Below, in pieces: positions 42,411 through 56,315 of a stretch of DNA of 64,000 nt. The position numbers and the translations under genes were made by a program. Positions within the stretch are counted from its first letter, which is position 1; each line of letters begins with the position of its first letter. This DNA is from Megaustenia siamemsis (Eukaryota; Mollusca; Gastropoda; Stylommatophora; Ariophantidae): positions 146,297,568 through 146,361,567 of the forward strand of contig JAVIAB010000051.1 of assembly GCA_032433765.1 (NCBI GenBank), written 5' to 3'. Under the pieces are notes generated by a model. It saw only the letters and a program-made list of their open reading frames with translations, made no database searches and had not been told where the DNA came from.

Positions 42411-45400
42411 ACATATCCGTGTGTGTGTTTTTTGTTTGTACCTGCAGAAGGCCTATTGGGCCAAAACGTCGTTTAGTCTGTGTCGTCCACTAGTCACGTA
42501 AAGCTTCTAACATACCATTTTTTTCTTTTTTTTTATTGTTCCCTACGTAAAGCTGCTAGCATACCACTTTTTTTATTTATTTATTTATTTTTTTTTTACA
42601 AATTCTCAATTTTTACCATCAGCTTTACAGCAGCTTCACATTGGTATGCATCATGGTACCTTTATCCCTTTGATAATTGTAAGTTGTTATCCAGAACCGG
42701 GACACGTGCGAGATACACGGTACAAGGTCTGACACAAAGATCATCTAACATAGAGAACCTTAACTATAACATGATATGCCGTCTTCAGTTGAAAAGAATA
42801 ATAGAAAGACAGACAGACAAACAGACAGAGATAGAGAGACAGACAGAGAATCAGACAAACAGATAGAGAGAGAGACTGACAGAGAGACAGACAGACAGTG
42901 AACAAGTTAGCGACAACAATTCAGTGATAAATGAAGCTGAAATCAATGATTGTTTTCTTGGACGCTGGCGCTCTAAAACAAATATCTCCGAATTTTCATT
43001 CGAGCTTTGGCGGCTCAGTGGCAGTTGAGGTTGATTGAAGGCACGAGCTCGACTATGCGTGACAGGCCGGACGGAGCCTTATTGTCACGTGTGGATATCA
43101 CCTCTTCTGGTCCTCCTGATTTTCGGGTTCACCAATTCAAGTACTCATATCTGGACTACGTTTGCATCTAGAAAGATGAGGAAATTGAATGGAAGAACTT
43201 TGAAAGAGATGCTAAACAGTCTTGGGGGGACACTCCAGCCGTGGTGTTCCTGGTGTAGTAACGTCAGGGGCACTTGACTATCGCGGTAAGATCTGTACTA
43301 TGAAACGGTGATCCTGCATTTCACACTGATCTTGCATGGGTCATCGAGCCTGGACTTCCACCAGCCTACGCAAGAAGGCTACCGGAAGGTCGGTGACCTC
43401 GATCCCTTTTAATCTGCAACTTTTCTAATATATTGGTTGGAACAATAACCATTTGTTTATTTCTTCACTCATTAAAGCTAATTATAACTTTGTCAAACCT
43501 GACTAATATATGTTTTTTATATTTTTTTAGCGACTGATCCAAGGTTAACCAGATATAAAAAAAAGCAAAGACCCTGCAGAACACCCGCATTGTGTCTCGA
43601 CAAACATCAATTTTCCTTTTCTTGAGACGAATGTTATCCTCTTCAAAGAAGCTGATGCCAGCTTTTCTTGCTTCTCGCCTCAGAACCCTTCTTAATTCTA
43701 CTTTAGGTTGTCTTCTTTATTTTCCCCACTGTTATCCATTTGAGTGCTTGCTTTTTTTTTTTTAACTGATATCAAACCCATTAATTGTCTTGATTTTCAA
43801 TATAGAAGAAAGAGAGTCATGAACACAGATTAAAAAAGAAACGTATTTTAACGAACAGTGTAAGAGAACAAGAAAGAAAGTAATAAAAGAAAAGGACAAA
43901 AGTTAAAGGCAATCCTATAGATTTGTGTCGTTTGTGAATGAAGCTTGAGCATCCATCTCTTCTTGCCATTTTCCTTTCTCATGAAGTGCCGTCCAGTGTT
44001 CTCTTTCTCCCCAGGTTCACTTTTAGTCCTGACCCAAAGTCTCCGACCCTCTTATACAGCTCGTTCAAATTGAGAACGTGTTTCGAACCGTCGTGTTCCT
44101 CACGAGAAGCAAACGGTTGGTGACTTGAAGCATAAAAGAAGCACGAAAAAGAGAGAAATAAATTTAAAAAGAAGAAATAAATAAAAGGTCAGAAAACAGT
44201 AACTGTTGACATGAATGTGATGTTGTAGGGTAATTTTCACATAGTCTCACGTAAAGTGGCGGTGGCTTATAGTGCCCTAGATTGTGGACCCGGGATTTTG
44301 GAGGACCCAGACTTTGAGATAATGTTTAATTATTGTAATTATAACCATTCATATTTTGTGTATATACTACAAAATATAAAAAAAGCCCTATCAGCCAAAC
44401 TAGCAGAGGAGGCGATTGACGTTGCCTGCATTAAAAAAAAAAAACTCATCTTAATCCTCATCATAGATTTACGATTAGGGGCTACCAAACATTTAGACAG
44501 AACAGGGAAGGCCACAAGTGTGGATTCTTTATACCTATTAAAAATATAATTCCAGCAAAACTGATAGAACAAACGGAGAAGCAGAGATCATTGGTACAGA
44601 CCTATACATCAACTCCACTAGCACAAGGATATTTAACATATACTGTCCTAATGACAAATTGCTGAAGCTGGAGTCCATGGAAATAACACCTACAAGGTGT
44701 CTGATAGTAGCAGACTTTAACAGCCACTCTGACAGATGGGGATATAAGGTATCCAATGTACGAGGTGAAGTAGTGCAAGAATGGGAAATAGACAACAACC
44801 TATTCCTCATAAACTCTAGAGTGAACCCCTCGACCTTCTACTCAAGAAGATGGAAAACAACTTCCACTCCCGACCTAGCATTCGCAACAGGAGACGTATC
44901 CAACAACATAGCCAGAATAGTACTGAACCAACTTGGCGACAGTGACCACAGACCAGTCAAACTTTCAGTGGATCTTGCTCACAAACAGGAGTTGAAAATA
45001 CCACTTCCACGCTGGAACTACGGGAGAGCAGACGAAAAAGTTTGCCAGGCTCACAGATGCTTATATTGCGCCTATTAACACCCATGGAAAGAAAGTCAAT
45101 AATATGATAGAGGAGTTAACAAAAGGGAATCCTGAAAGCTGCTAAAGTATCAATTCCTAGAGGAGCAAGGAGAAACTTCAAGCCATACTGGAGCAAGGAA
45201 ATACAAAGACAAGAAAGGAACTGAACTCTGCCAGAGAGCTAACAGAAACATCACAGAGCACAGAGAGCAACATAGCCTATAAAGCAGCCTCTGCCAAATG
45301 CAGAAGAGAGGTCAAGATATCAGCCAGACAGAGCTGGATAGACAAAACAAAGAGCATTAATCTAGACAAAAATGGACATAAACTCTGGACAATTGCGAAA

Positions 45401-47049
45401 GCTCTGAGCGACGAAAACAACTGCCGACCTTCAATAACATTAGCACACAACCAGAACATTCTCACAGGCAAAAGGGCAGCAAACATACTGATAGAAACTT
45501 ACAAAAACATTAGCAGAATAAACATCCCAAAAGACCAACAAAAAGCTGCGAGAAAAGAAATCCAAGATGCAAAACATATGCATTTAGCACCAGAAGAACA
45601 TCAGACGACCATCTTTATACCATCAGAGTTAGATGCAGCCCTCAAAGGGTTGAAGTTCAAGAGCTCCTTTGGAAAAGATGGAATCACCAACGAAATGCTC
45701 CTAAAACATGGACAGAAATCCAAGGGCCAGCTTCTAAGGATAATAAATGCTAGCTGGAAGAGAGGTCATGTGCCGGCAATCTGGAACGAAGCAATTATGG
45801 TGCCCATCCTCAAGCGTGGAAAAGACCCACTAGACCCAAGTAGCTATAGACCAATTAGCCTACTGAGCTGCCTGAGTAAACTCATGGAAAGGCTGGTCAA
45901 CAGAAGACTCATGTGTCATTTGGAGACAAAACAACAAATCATATCACAACAAAGTGGTTTCCATCAACACAGATCAACTGAAGACCTGATCACCTGCATC
46001 GCACAATAGAAGATGCTCTACAGGAAAAGAAACACACACTGACAGTGTGGGTTGACATGGATAAGGCTTTTGATAGGGTATGGAGAGAAGGCTTAGAGAA
46101 CAAACTTCTCAGACTTGGCATCCAAGATCGATTATTAAATTGGATATCTCAATACCTACAAAACAGAACTGCCCGAGTACAAGTACATGGACAACTAAGT
46201 AAGAAAGCCAGAATCGAACAAGGTGTCCCACAAGATGGAGTACAAGTACATGGACAACTAAGTAAGAAAGCCAGAATCGAACAAGGTGTCCCACAAGATG
46301 GAGTCCTATCCCCAACACTCTTCCTAATTTTCATAAATGACAGTAAGAATGAAGAGTAAGACCAGTCCTAGAGTATGGTGTCACAGCCTGGGCTACAGCT
46401 TCCAAATCACAGCTTAACAAAATTAACAGAACACAAAACCAGGCTGCCCGTATCATCACTGATGCTATGAAATCTACACCTATTAAGACTCTGGAAACAG
46501 TAACAGGTTTACAACCCTTAGAAGACAGACGGAAAACTAAAGTAATGCAACAAGCGGAGAAATATAAAAGGCTCCTTAGTCACCCCATGCACCAAAGAAT
46601 AATTGGTTTCGGAAAAAGAAGACTGAAGAGGAGCAACTTCGCTGCAACCTACAAAAAACTGGCAACTAGTGACCCAGTACTGTCCCAAACAATGCCGAAA
46701 TCCATAAGCCCTTCTGATATTGATATGACTCCACATGAAGAAAGGCACCCAAACAGACACAGAGAGAAAACACGTAGCAGAAAAACACACAAACGACAAC
46801 TATCCACAGGACTCCTGGTCACACATATACACAGATGGCTCCGCTACAAATGCTATCAGAAATGGAGAAGGAGGTGTGTTTTTGAAGCTGAAAAACTAGG
46901 AAGAGATCACCACGTCAATAGCTACCGTGAAATTCTGAAACAACTATCAAGCAGAATCTGAAGCCCTCAATTATGCTGCAAAACTGGCTATCCAATACAA
47001 AAAAAAACATGCACAGGAAATTGGTAATACTAACTGATGCTCTGTCAGT
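42411..47049 (+). repeat. Array unit 3 (type A)
   Basis: Hairpin motif 42442-42472 (CTGCAGAAGGCC variant); X about 42597-43530 with GACA microsatellite 42806-42898; Z from 43531; Y to 44360; LINE remnant 44370-47049. 63-bp duplication at 46177-46239 and 46240-46302. Almost identical to unit 5, offset by 9266 bp. Confidence 0.93.
44370..47049 (+). pseudogene. LINE remnant of unit 3
   Basis: EN 44659-45078 (VNPSTFYSRRWK, an Asp to Asn change shared with unit 5); RT fingers 45578-46009 (SGFHQHRSTEDLITCIAQ, private to units 3 and 5); motifs A/B 46045-46359; thumb 46467-46961 (contains the extra IDID of type A). Same founder deletions as the others. Confidence 0.87.
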
Positions 47050-50000
47050 AGTTTTATTTACATATCCGTGTGTGTGTTTTTTGTTTGTACCTGCTGAAGG
47101 CCTATTGGGCCGTAACGTCGTTTAGTCTGTGTCGTCCACTAGTCACGTAAAGCTTCTAACATACCATTTTTTTTCTTTTTTTTTTATTGTTCCCTACGTA
47201 AAGCTGTTAGCATACCACTTTTTTATTTATTTATTTATTTTTTTTTACAAATTCTCATTTTTTACCATCAGCTTTACAGCAGCTTCACATTGGTATGCAT
47301 CATGGTACCTTTATCCCTTTGATAATTGTAAGTTGTTATCCAGAACCGGGACACGTGCGAGATACACGGTACAAGGTCTGACACAAAGATCATCTAACAT
47401 AGAGAACCTTAGCTATAACATGATATGCCGTCTTCAGTTGAAAAGAATAATAGACAGACAGACAGACAAACAGACAGAGATAGAGAGACAGACAGAGAAT
47501 CAGACAAACAGACAGAGATAGAGAGACAGACAGAGAATCAGACAAACAGATAGAGAGAGAGACTGACAGAGAGACAGACAGACAGTGAACAAATTAGCGA
47601 CAACAATTCAGTGATAAATGAAGCTGAAATCAATGATTGTTTTCTTGGACGCTGGCGCTCTAAAACAAATATCTCCGAATTTTCATTCGAGCTTTGCCGG
47701 CTCAGTGGCAGTTGAGGTTGATTGAAGGCACGAGCTCGACTATGCGTGACAGGCCGGACGGAGCCTTATTGTCACGTGTGGATATCACCTCTTCTGGTCC
47801 TCCTGATTTTCGGGTTCACCAATTCAAGTACTCATATCTGGACTACGTTTGCATCTAGAAAGATGAGGAAATTGAATGGAAGAACTTTGAAAGAGATGCT
47901 AAACAGTCTTGGGGGGACACTCCAGCCGTGATGTTCCTGGTGTAGTAACGTCAGGGGCACTTGACTATCGCGGTAAGATCTGTACTATGAAACGGTGATC
48001 CTGCATTTCACACTGATCCTGCTGCATGGGTCATCGAGCCCGGACTTCCACCAGCCTACGCAAGAAGGCTACCGGAAGGTCGGTGACCTCGATCCCTTTT
48101 AATCTGCAACTTTTCTAATATATTGGTTGGAACAATAACCATTTGTTTATTTCTTCACTCATTAAAGCTAATTATAACTTTGTCAAACCTGACTAATATA
48201 TGTTTTTTATATTTTTTTTAGCGACTGATCCAAGGTTAACCAGATATAAAAAAAAGCAAAGACCCTGCAGAACACCCGCATTGTGTCTCGACAAACATCA
48301 ATTTTCCTTTTCTTGAGACGAATGTTATCCTCTTCAAAGAAGCTGATGCCAGCTTTTCTTGCTTCTCGCCTCAGAACCCTTCTTAATTCTACTTTAGGTT
48401 GTCTTCTTTATTTTCCCCACTGTTATCCATTTGAGTGCTTGCTTTTTTTTTTTAACTGATATCAAACCCATTAATTGTCTTGATTTTCAATATAGAAGAA
48501 AGAGAGTCATGAACACAGATTAAAAAAGAAACGTATTTTAACGAACAGTGTAAGAGAACAAGAAAGAAAGTAATAAAAGAAAAGGACAAAAGTTAAAGGC
48601 AATCCTATAGATTTGTGTCGTTTGTGAATGAAGCTTGAGCATCCATCTCTTCTTGCCATTTTCCTTTCTCATGAAGTGCCGTCCAGTGTTCTCTTTCTCC
48701 CCAGGTTCACTTTTAGTCCTGACCCAAAGTCTCCGACCCTCTTATACAGCTCGTTCAAATTGAGAACGTGTTCCTCACGAGAAGCAAACGGTTGGTGACT
48801 TGAAGCATAAAAGAAGCACGAAAAAGAGAGAAATAAATTTAAAAAGAAGAAATAAATAAAAGGTCAGAAAACAGTAACTGTTGACATGAATGTGATGTTG
48901 TAGGGTAATTTTCACATAGTCTCACGTAAAGTGGCGGTGGCTTATAGTGCCCTAGATTGTGGACCCGGGATTTTGGAGGACCCAGACTTTGAGATAATGT
49001 TTAATTATTGTAATTATAACCATTCATATTTTGTGTATATACTACAAAAAATAAAAAAAAAGCCCTATCAGTCAAACTATAAAAAATAGCATAGGAGGCG
49101 ATTGACGTTGCCTGCATAAAAAAAAACTCATCTTAATCCTCAGCATAGATTTACGATTAGGGGCTACCAAACATTTAGACAGAACAGGGAAGGCCACAAG
49201 TGTGGATTCTTTATACTTATTAAAAATACAATTCCAGCAAAACTGATAGAACAAACGGAGAAGCAGAGATCATTGGTACAGACCTATACATCAAATCCAC
49301 TAGCACAAGGATATTTAACATATACTGTCCTAATGACAAATTGCTGAAGCTGGAGTCCATGGAAATAACACCTACAAGGTGTCTGATAGTAGCAGACTTT
49401 AACAGCCACTCTGACAGATGGGGATATAAGGAGTCCAATGTACGAGGTGAAGAAGTGGAAGAATGGGAAATCGACAACAACCTATTCCTCATAAACTCTA
49501 GAGTGGACCCCTCGACCTTCTACTCAAGAAGACGGAAAACAACATCAACTCCCGACCTAGCATTCGCAACAGGAGACGTATCCAACAACATAGCCAGAAT
49601 AGTACTGAACCAGCTTGGCGACAGTGACCACAGACCAGTCAAACTTTCAGTGGATCTTGCTCACAAACAGGAGTTGAAAATACCACTTCCACGCTGGAAC
49701 TACGGGAGAGCAGATGAAAAAGTTTGCCAGGCTCACAGATGCTTATATTGCGCCTATCAACATCCATGGAAATAAAGTCAATAATATGATAGAGGAGTTA
49801 ACAAAAGGGAATCCTGAAAGCTGCTAAAGTATCAATTCCTAGAGGAGCAAGGAGAAACTTCAAGCCATACTGGAGCAAGGAAATACAAAGACAAGAAAGG
49901 AACTGAACTCTGCCAGAGAGCTAACAGAAACATCACAGAGAGCAACATAGCCTATAAAGCAGCCTCTGCCAAATGCAGAAGAGAGGTCAAGATATCAGCC

Positions 50001-51665
50001 AGACAGAGCTGGATAGACAAAACAAAGAGCATTAATCTAGACAAAAATGGACATAAACTCTGGAAAATTGCGAAAGCTCTGAGCGACGAAAACAACTGCC
50101 GACCTTCAATAACATTAGCACACAACCAGAACATTCTCACAGGCAAAAGGGCAGCAAACATACTGATAGAAACTTACAAAAACATTAGCAGAATAAACAT
50201 CCCAAAAGACCAACAAAAAGCTGCGAGAAAAGAAATCCAAGATGCAAAACATATGCATTTAGCACCAGAAGAACATCAGACGACCATCTTTATACCATCA
50301 GAGTTAGATGCAGCCCTCAAAGGGTTGAAGTTCAAGAGCTCCTTTGGAAAAGATGGAATCACCAACGAAATGCTCCTAAAACATGGACAGAAAGCCAAGG
50401 GCCAGCTTCTAAGGATAATAAATGCTAGCTGGAAGAGAGGTCATGTGCCGGCAATCTGGAACGAAGCAATTATGGTGCCCATCCTCAAGCGTGGAAAAGA
50501 CCCACTAGACCCAAGTAGCTATAGACCAATTAGCCTACTGAGCTGCCTGAGTAAACTCATGAAAAGGCTGGTCAACAGAAGACTCATGTGTCATTTGGAG
50601 ACAAAACAACAAATCATATCACAACAAAGTGGTTTCCGTCAACACAGATCAACTGAAGACCTGATCACCTACATCGCACAATAGAACAATAGAAGATGCT
50701 CTACAAGAAAAGAAACACACACTGACAGTGTGGGTTGACATGGATAAGTCTTTTGATAGGGTATGGAGAGAAGGCTTAGAGAACAAACTTCTCAGACTTG
50801 GCATCCAAGATCGATTATTAAATTGGATATCTCAATACCTACAAGACAGAACTGCCCGAGTACAAGTGCATGGACAACTAAGTAAGAAAGCCAGAATCGA
50901 ACAAGGTGTCCCACAAGATGGAGTCCTATCCCCAACACTCTTCCTAATTTTCATAAATGACAGTAAGAATGAAGAGTAAGACCAGTCCTAGAGTATGGTG
51001 TCACAGCCTGGGCTACAGCTTCCAAATCACAGCTTAACAAAATTAACAGAACACAAAACCAGGCTGCCCGTATCATCACTGATGCTATGAAATCTACACC
51101 TATCAAGACTCTGGAAACAGTAACAGGTTTACAACCCTTAGAAGACAGACGGAAAACTAAAGTAATGCAACAAGCGGAGAAATATAAAAGGCTCCTTAGT
51201 CACCCCATGCACCAAAGAATAATTGGTTTCGGAAAAAGAAGACTGAAGAGGAGCAACTTCGCTGCAACCTACAAAAAACTGGCAACTAGTGACCCAGTAC
51301 TGCCCCAAACAATGCCGAAATCCATAAGCCCTTCTGATATGACTCCACATGTAGAAAGGCACCCAAACAGACACAGAGAGAAAACACGTAGCAGAAAAAC
51401 ACACAAACGACAACTATCCACAGGACTCCTGGTCACACATACACACAGATGGCTCCGCTACAAATGCTATCAGAAATGGAGAAGGAGGTGTGTTTTTGAA
51501 GCTGAAAAACTAGGAAGAGATCACCACGTCAATAGCTACCGTGAAATTCTGAAACAACTATCATGCAGAATCTGAAGCCCTCAATTATGCTGCAAAACTG
51601 GCTATCCAATACCAAAAAAAAAATATGCACAGGAAATTGGTAATACTAACTGATGCTCTGTCAGT
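47050..51665 (+). repeat. Array unit 4 (type B)
   Basis: Hairpin motif 47091-47120; X about 47247-48220 with GACA microsatellite 47453-47585; Z from 48222; Y to 49035, with a 14-bp deletion relative to other units near 48771 (GAACGTGTTCCTCACG); LINE remnant 49040-51665. Shortest unit (4616 bp). Confidence 0.93.
49040..51665 (+). pseudogene. LINE remnant of unit 4
   Basis: EN 49341-49775; RT fingers 50253-50684; motifs A/B 50728-50979 (MDKSFDRVW as in unit 2); thumb 51087-51575 ending SCRI as in unit 2. No YADD; RNase H cut at the common breakpoint. Confidence 0.87.
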
Positions 51666-54600
51666 AGTTTTACTTACATATCCGTGTGTGTGTTTTTTGT
51701 TTGTACCTGCAGAAGGCCTATTGGGCCAAAACGTCGTTTAGTCTGTGTCGTCCACTAGTCACGTAAAGCTTCTAACACACCATTTTTTTCTTTTTTTTTA
51801 TTGTTCCCTACGTAAAGCTGCTAGCATACCACTTTTTTTATTTATTTATTTATTTTTTTTTTTACAAATTCTCAATTTTTACCATCAGCTTTACAGCAGC
51901 TTCACATTGGTATGCATCATGGTACCTTTATCCCTTTGATAATTGTAAGTTGTTATCCAGAACCGGGACACGTGCGAGATACACGGTACAAGGTCTGACA
52001 CAAAGATCATCTAACATAGAGAACCTTAACTATAACATGATATGCCGTCTTCAGTTGAAAAGAATAATAGAAAGACAGACAGACAAACAGACAGAGATAG
52101 AGAGACAGACAGAGAATCAGACAAACAGATAGAGAGAGAGACTGACAGAGAGACAGACAGACAGTGAACAAGTTAGCGACAACAATTCAGTGATAAATGA
52201 AGCTGAAATCAATGATTGTTTTCTTGGACGCTGGCGCTCTAAAACAAATATCTCCGAATTTTCATTCGAGCTTTGGCGGCTCAGTGGCAGTTGAGGTTGA
52301 TTGAAGGCACGAGCTCGACTATGCGTGACAGGCCGGACGGAGCCTTATTGTCACGTGTGGATATCACCTCTTCTGGTCCTCCTGATTTTCGGGTTCACCA
52401 ATTCAAGTACTCATATCTGGACTACGTTTGCATCTAGAAAGATGAGGAAATTGAATGGAAGAACTTTGAAAGAGATGCTAAACAGTCTTGGGGGGACACT
52501 CCAGCCGTGGTGTTCCTGGTGTAGTAACGTCAGGGGCACTTGACTATCGCGGTAAGATCTGTACTATGAAACGGTGATCCTGCATTTCACACTGATCTTG
52601 CATGGGTCATCGAGCCTGGACTTCCACCAGCCTACGCAAGAAGGCTACCGGAAGGTCGGTGACCTCGATCCCTTTTAATCTGCAACTTTTCTAATATATT
52701 GGTTGGAACAATAACCATTTGTTTATTTCTTCACTCATTAAAGCTAATTATAACTTTGTCAAACCTGACTAATATATGTTTTTTATATTTTTTTAGCGAC
52801 TGATCCAAGGTTAACCAGATATAAAAAAAAGCAAAGACCCTGCAGAACACCCGCATTGTGTCTCGACAAACATCAATTTTCCTTTTCTTGAGACGAATGT
52901 TATCCTCTTCAAAGAAGCTGATGCCAGCTTTTCTTGCTTCTCGCCTCAGAACCCTTCTTAATTCTACTTTAGGTTGTCTTCTTTATTTTCCCCACTGTTA
53001 TCCATTTGAGTGCTTGCTTTTTTTTTTTTAACTGATATCAAACCCATTAATTGTCTTGATTTTCAATATAGAAGAAAGAGAGTCATGAACACAGATTAAA
53101 AAAGAAACGTATTTTAACGAACAGTGTAAGAGAACAAGAAAGAAAGTAATAAAAGAAAAGGACAAAAGTTAAAGGCAATCCTATAGATTTGTGTCGTTTG
53201 TGAATGAAGCTTGAGCATCCATCTCTTCTTGCCATTTTCCTTTCTCATGAAGTGCCGTCCAGTGTTCTCTTTCTCCCCAGATTCACTTTTAGTCCTGACC
53301 CAAAGTCTCCGACCCTCTTATACAGCTCGTTCAAATTGAGAACGTGTTTCGAACCGTCGTGTTCCGCACGAGAAGCAAACGGTTGGTGACTTGAAGCATA
53401 AAAGAAGCACGAAAAAGAGAGAAATAAATTTAAAAAGAAGAAATAAATAAAAGGTCAGAAAACAGTAACTGTTGACATGAATGTGATGTTGTAGGGTAAT
53501 TTTCACATAGTCTCACGTAAAGTGGCGGTGGCTTATAGTGCCCTAGATTGTGGACCCGGGATTTTGGAGGACCCAGACTTTGAGATAATGTTTAATTATT
53601 GTAATTATAACCATTCATATTTTGTGTATATACTACAAAATATAAAAAAAGCCCTATCAGCCAAACTAGCAGAGGAGGCGATTGACGTTGCCTGCATTAA
53701 AAAAAAAAAACTCATCTTAATCCTCATCATAGATTTACGATTAGGGGCTACCAAACATTTAGACAGAACAGGGAAGGCCACAAGTGTGGATTCTTTATAC
53801 CTATTAAAAATATAATTCCAGCAAAACTGATAGAACAAACGGAGAAGCAGAGATCATTGGTACAGACCTATACATCAACTCCACTAGCACAAGGATATTT
53901 AACATATACTGTCCTAATGACAAATTGCTGAAGCTGGAGTCCATGGAAATAACACCTACAAGGTGTCTGATAGTAGCAGACTTTAACAGCCACTCTGACA
54001 GATGGGGATATAAGGTATCCAATGTACGAGGTGAAGTAGTGCAAGAATGGGAAATAGACAACAACCTATTCCTCATAAACTCTAGAGTGAACCCCTCGAC
54101 CTTCTACTCAAGAAGATGGAAAACAACTTCCACTCCCGACCTAGCATTCGCAACAGGAGACGTATCCAACAACATAGCCAGAATAGTACTGAACCAACTT
54201 GGCGACAGTGACCACAGACCAGTCAAACTTTCAGTGGATCTTGCTCACAAACAGGAGTTGAAAATACCACTTCCACGCTGGAACTACGGGAGAGCAGACG
54301 AAAAAGTTTGCCAGGCTCACAGATGCTTATATTGCGCCTATTAACACCCATGGAAAGAAAGTCAATAATATGATAGAGGAGTTAACAAAAGGGAATCCTG
54401 AAAGCTGCTAAAGTATCAATTCCTAGAGGAGCAAGGAGAAACTTCAAGCCATACTGGAGCAAGGAAATACAAAGACAAGAAAGGAACTGAACTCTGCCAG
54501 AGAGCTAACAGAAACATCACAGAGCACAGAGAGCAACATAGCCTATAAAGCAGCCTCTGCCAAATGCAGAAGAGAGGTCAAGATATCAGCCAGACAGAGC

Positions 54601-56315
54601 TGGATAGACAAAACAAAGAGCATTAATCTAGACAAAAATGGACATAAACTCTGGACAATTGCGAAAGCTCTGAGCGACGAAAACAACTGCCGACCTTCAA
54701 TAACATTAGCACACAACCAGAACATTCTCACAGGCAAAAGGGCAGCAAACATACTGATAGAAACTTACAAAAACATTAGCAGAATAAACATCCCAAAAGA
54801 CCAACAAAAAGCTGCGAGAAAAGAAATCCAAGATGCAAAACATATGCATTTAGCACCAGAAGAACATCAGACGACCATCTTTATACCATCAGAGTTAGAT
54901 GCAGCCCTCAAAGGGTTGAAGTTCAAGAGCTCCTTTGGAAAAGATGGAATCACCAACGAAATGCTCCTAAAACATGGACAGAAATCCAAGGGCAAGCTTC
55001 TAAGGATAATAAATGCTAGCTGGAAGAGAGGTCATGTGCCGGCAATCTGGAACGAAGCAATTATGGTGCCCATCCTCAAGCGTGGAAAAGACCCACTAGA
55101 CCCAAGTAGCTATAGACCAATTAGCCTACTGAGCTGCCTGAGTAAACTCATGGAAAGGCTGGTCAACAGAAGACTCATGTGTCATTTGGAGACAAAACAA
55201 CAAATCATATCACAACAAAGTGGTTTCCATCAACACAGATCAACTGAAGACCTGATCACCTGCATCGCACAATAGAAGATGCTCTACAGGAAAAGAAACA
55301 CACACTGACAGTGTGGGTTGACATGGATAAGGCTTTTGATAGGGTATGGAGAGAAGGCTTAGAGAACAAACTTCTCAGACTTGGCATCCAAGATCGATTA
55401 TTAAATTGGATATCTCAATACCTACAAAACAGAACTGCCCGAGTACAAGTACATGGACAACTAAGTAAGAAAGCCAGAATCGAACAAGGTGTCCCACAAG
55501 ATGGAGTACAAGTACATGGACAACTAAGTAAGAAAGCCAGAATCGAACAAGGTGTCCCACAAGATGGAGTCCTATCCCCAACACTCTTCCTAATTTTCAT
55601 AAATGACAGTAAGAATGAAGAGTAAGACCAGTCCTAGAGTATGGTGTCACAGCCTGGGCTACAGCTTCCAAATCACAGCTTAACAAAATTAACAGAACAC
55701 AAAACCAGGCTGCCCGTATCATCACTGATGCTATGAAATCTACACCTATTAAGACTCTGGAAACAGTAACAGGTTTACAACCCTTAGAAGACAGACGGAA
55801 AACTAAAGTAATGCAACAAGCGGAGAAATATAAAAGGCTCCTTAGTCACCCCATGCACCAAAGAATAATTGGTTTCGGAAAAAGAAGACTGAAGAGGAGC
55901 AACTTCGCTGCAACCTACAAAAAACTGGCAACTAGTGACCCAGTACTGTCCCAAACAATGCCGAAATCCATAAGCCCTTCTGATATTGATATGACTCCAC
56001 ATGAAGAAAGGCACCCAAACAGACACAGAGAGAAAACACGTAGCAGAAAAACACACAAACGACAACTATCCACAGGACTCCTGGTCACACATATACACAG
56101 ATGGCTCCGCTACAAATGCTATCAGAAATGGAGAAGGAGGTGTGTTTTTGAAGCTGAAAAACTAGGAAGAGATCACCACGTCAATAGCTACCGTGAAATT
56201 CTGAAACAACTATCAAGCAGAATCTGAAGCCCTCAATTATGCTGCAAAACTGGCTATCCAATACAAAAAAAAACATGCACAGGAAATTGGTAATACTAAC
56301 TGATGCTCTGTCAGT
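51666..56315 (+). repeat. Array unit 5 (type A)
   Basis: Hairpin motif 51707-51737; X about 51864-52796 with GACA microsatellite 52074-52164; Z from 52797; Y to 53626; LINE remnant 53635-56315. 63-bp duplication at 55443-55505 and 55506-55568. Y keeps the GTTCCGCACGAG form (like the flanking copies) where other units have GTTCCTCACGAG. Confidence 0.93.
53635..56315 (+). pseudogene. LINE remnant of unit 5
   Basis: EN 53925-54344; RT fingers 54844-55275, differing from unit 3 by one visible residue (SKGKLLRI versus SKGQLLRI); motifs A/B with the 21-aa duplication 55311-55625; thumb 55733-56227. Same founder lesions. Confidence 0.87.
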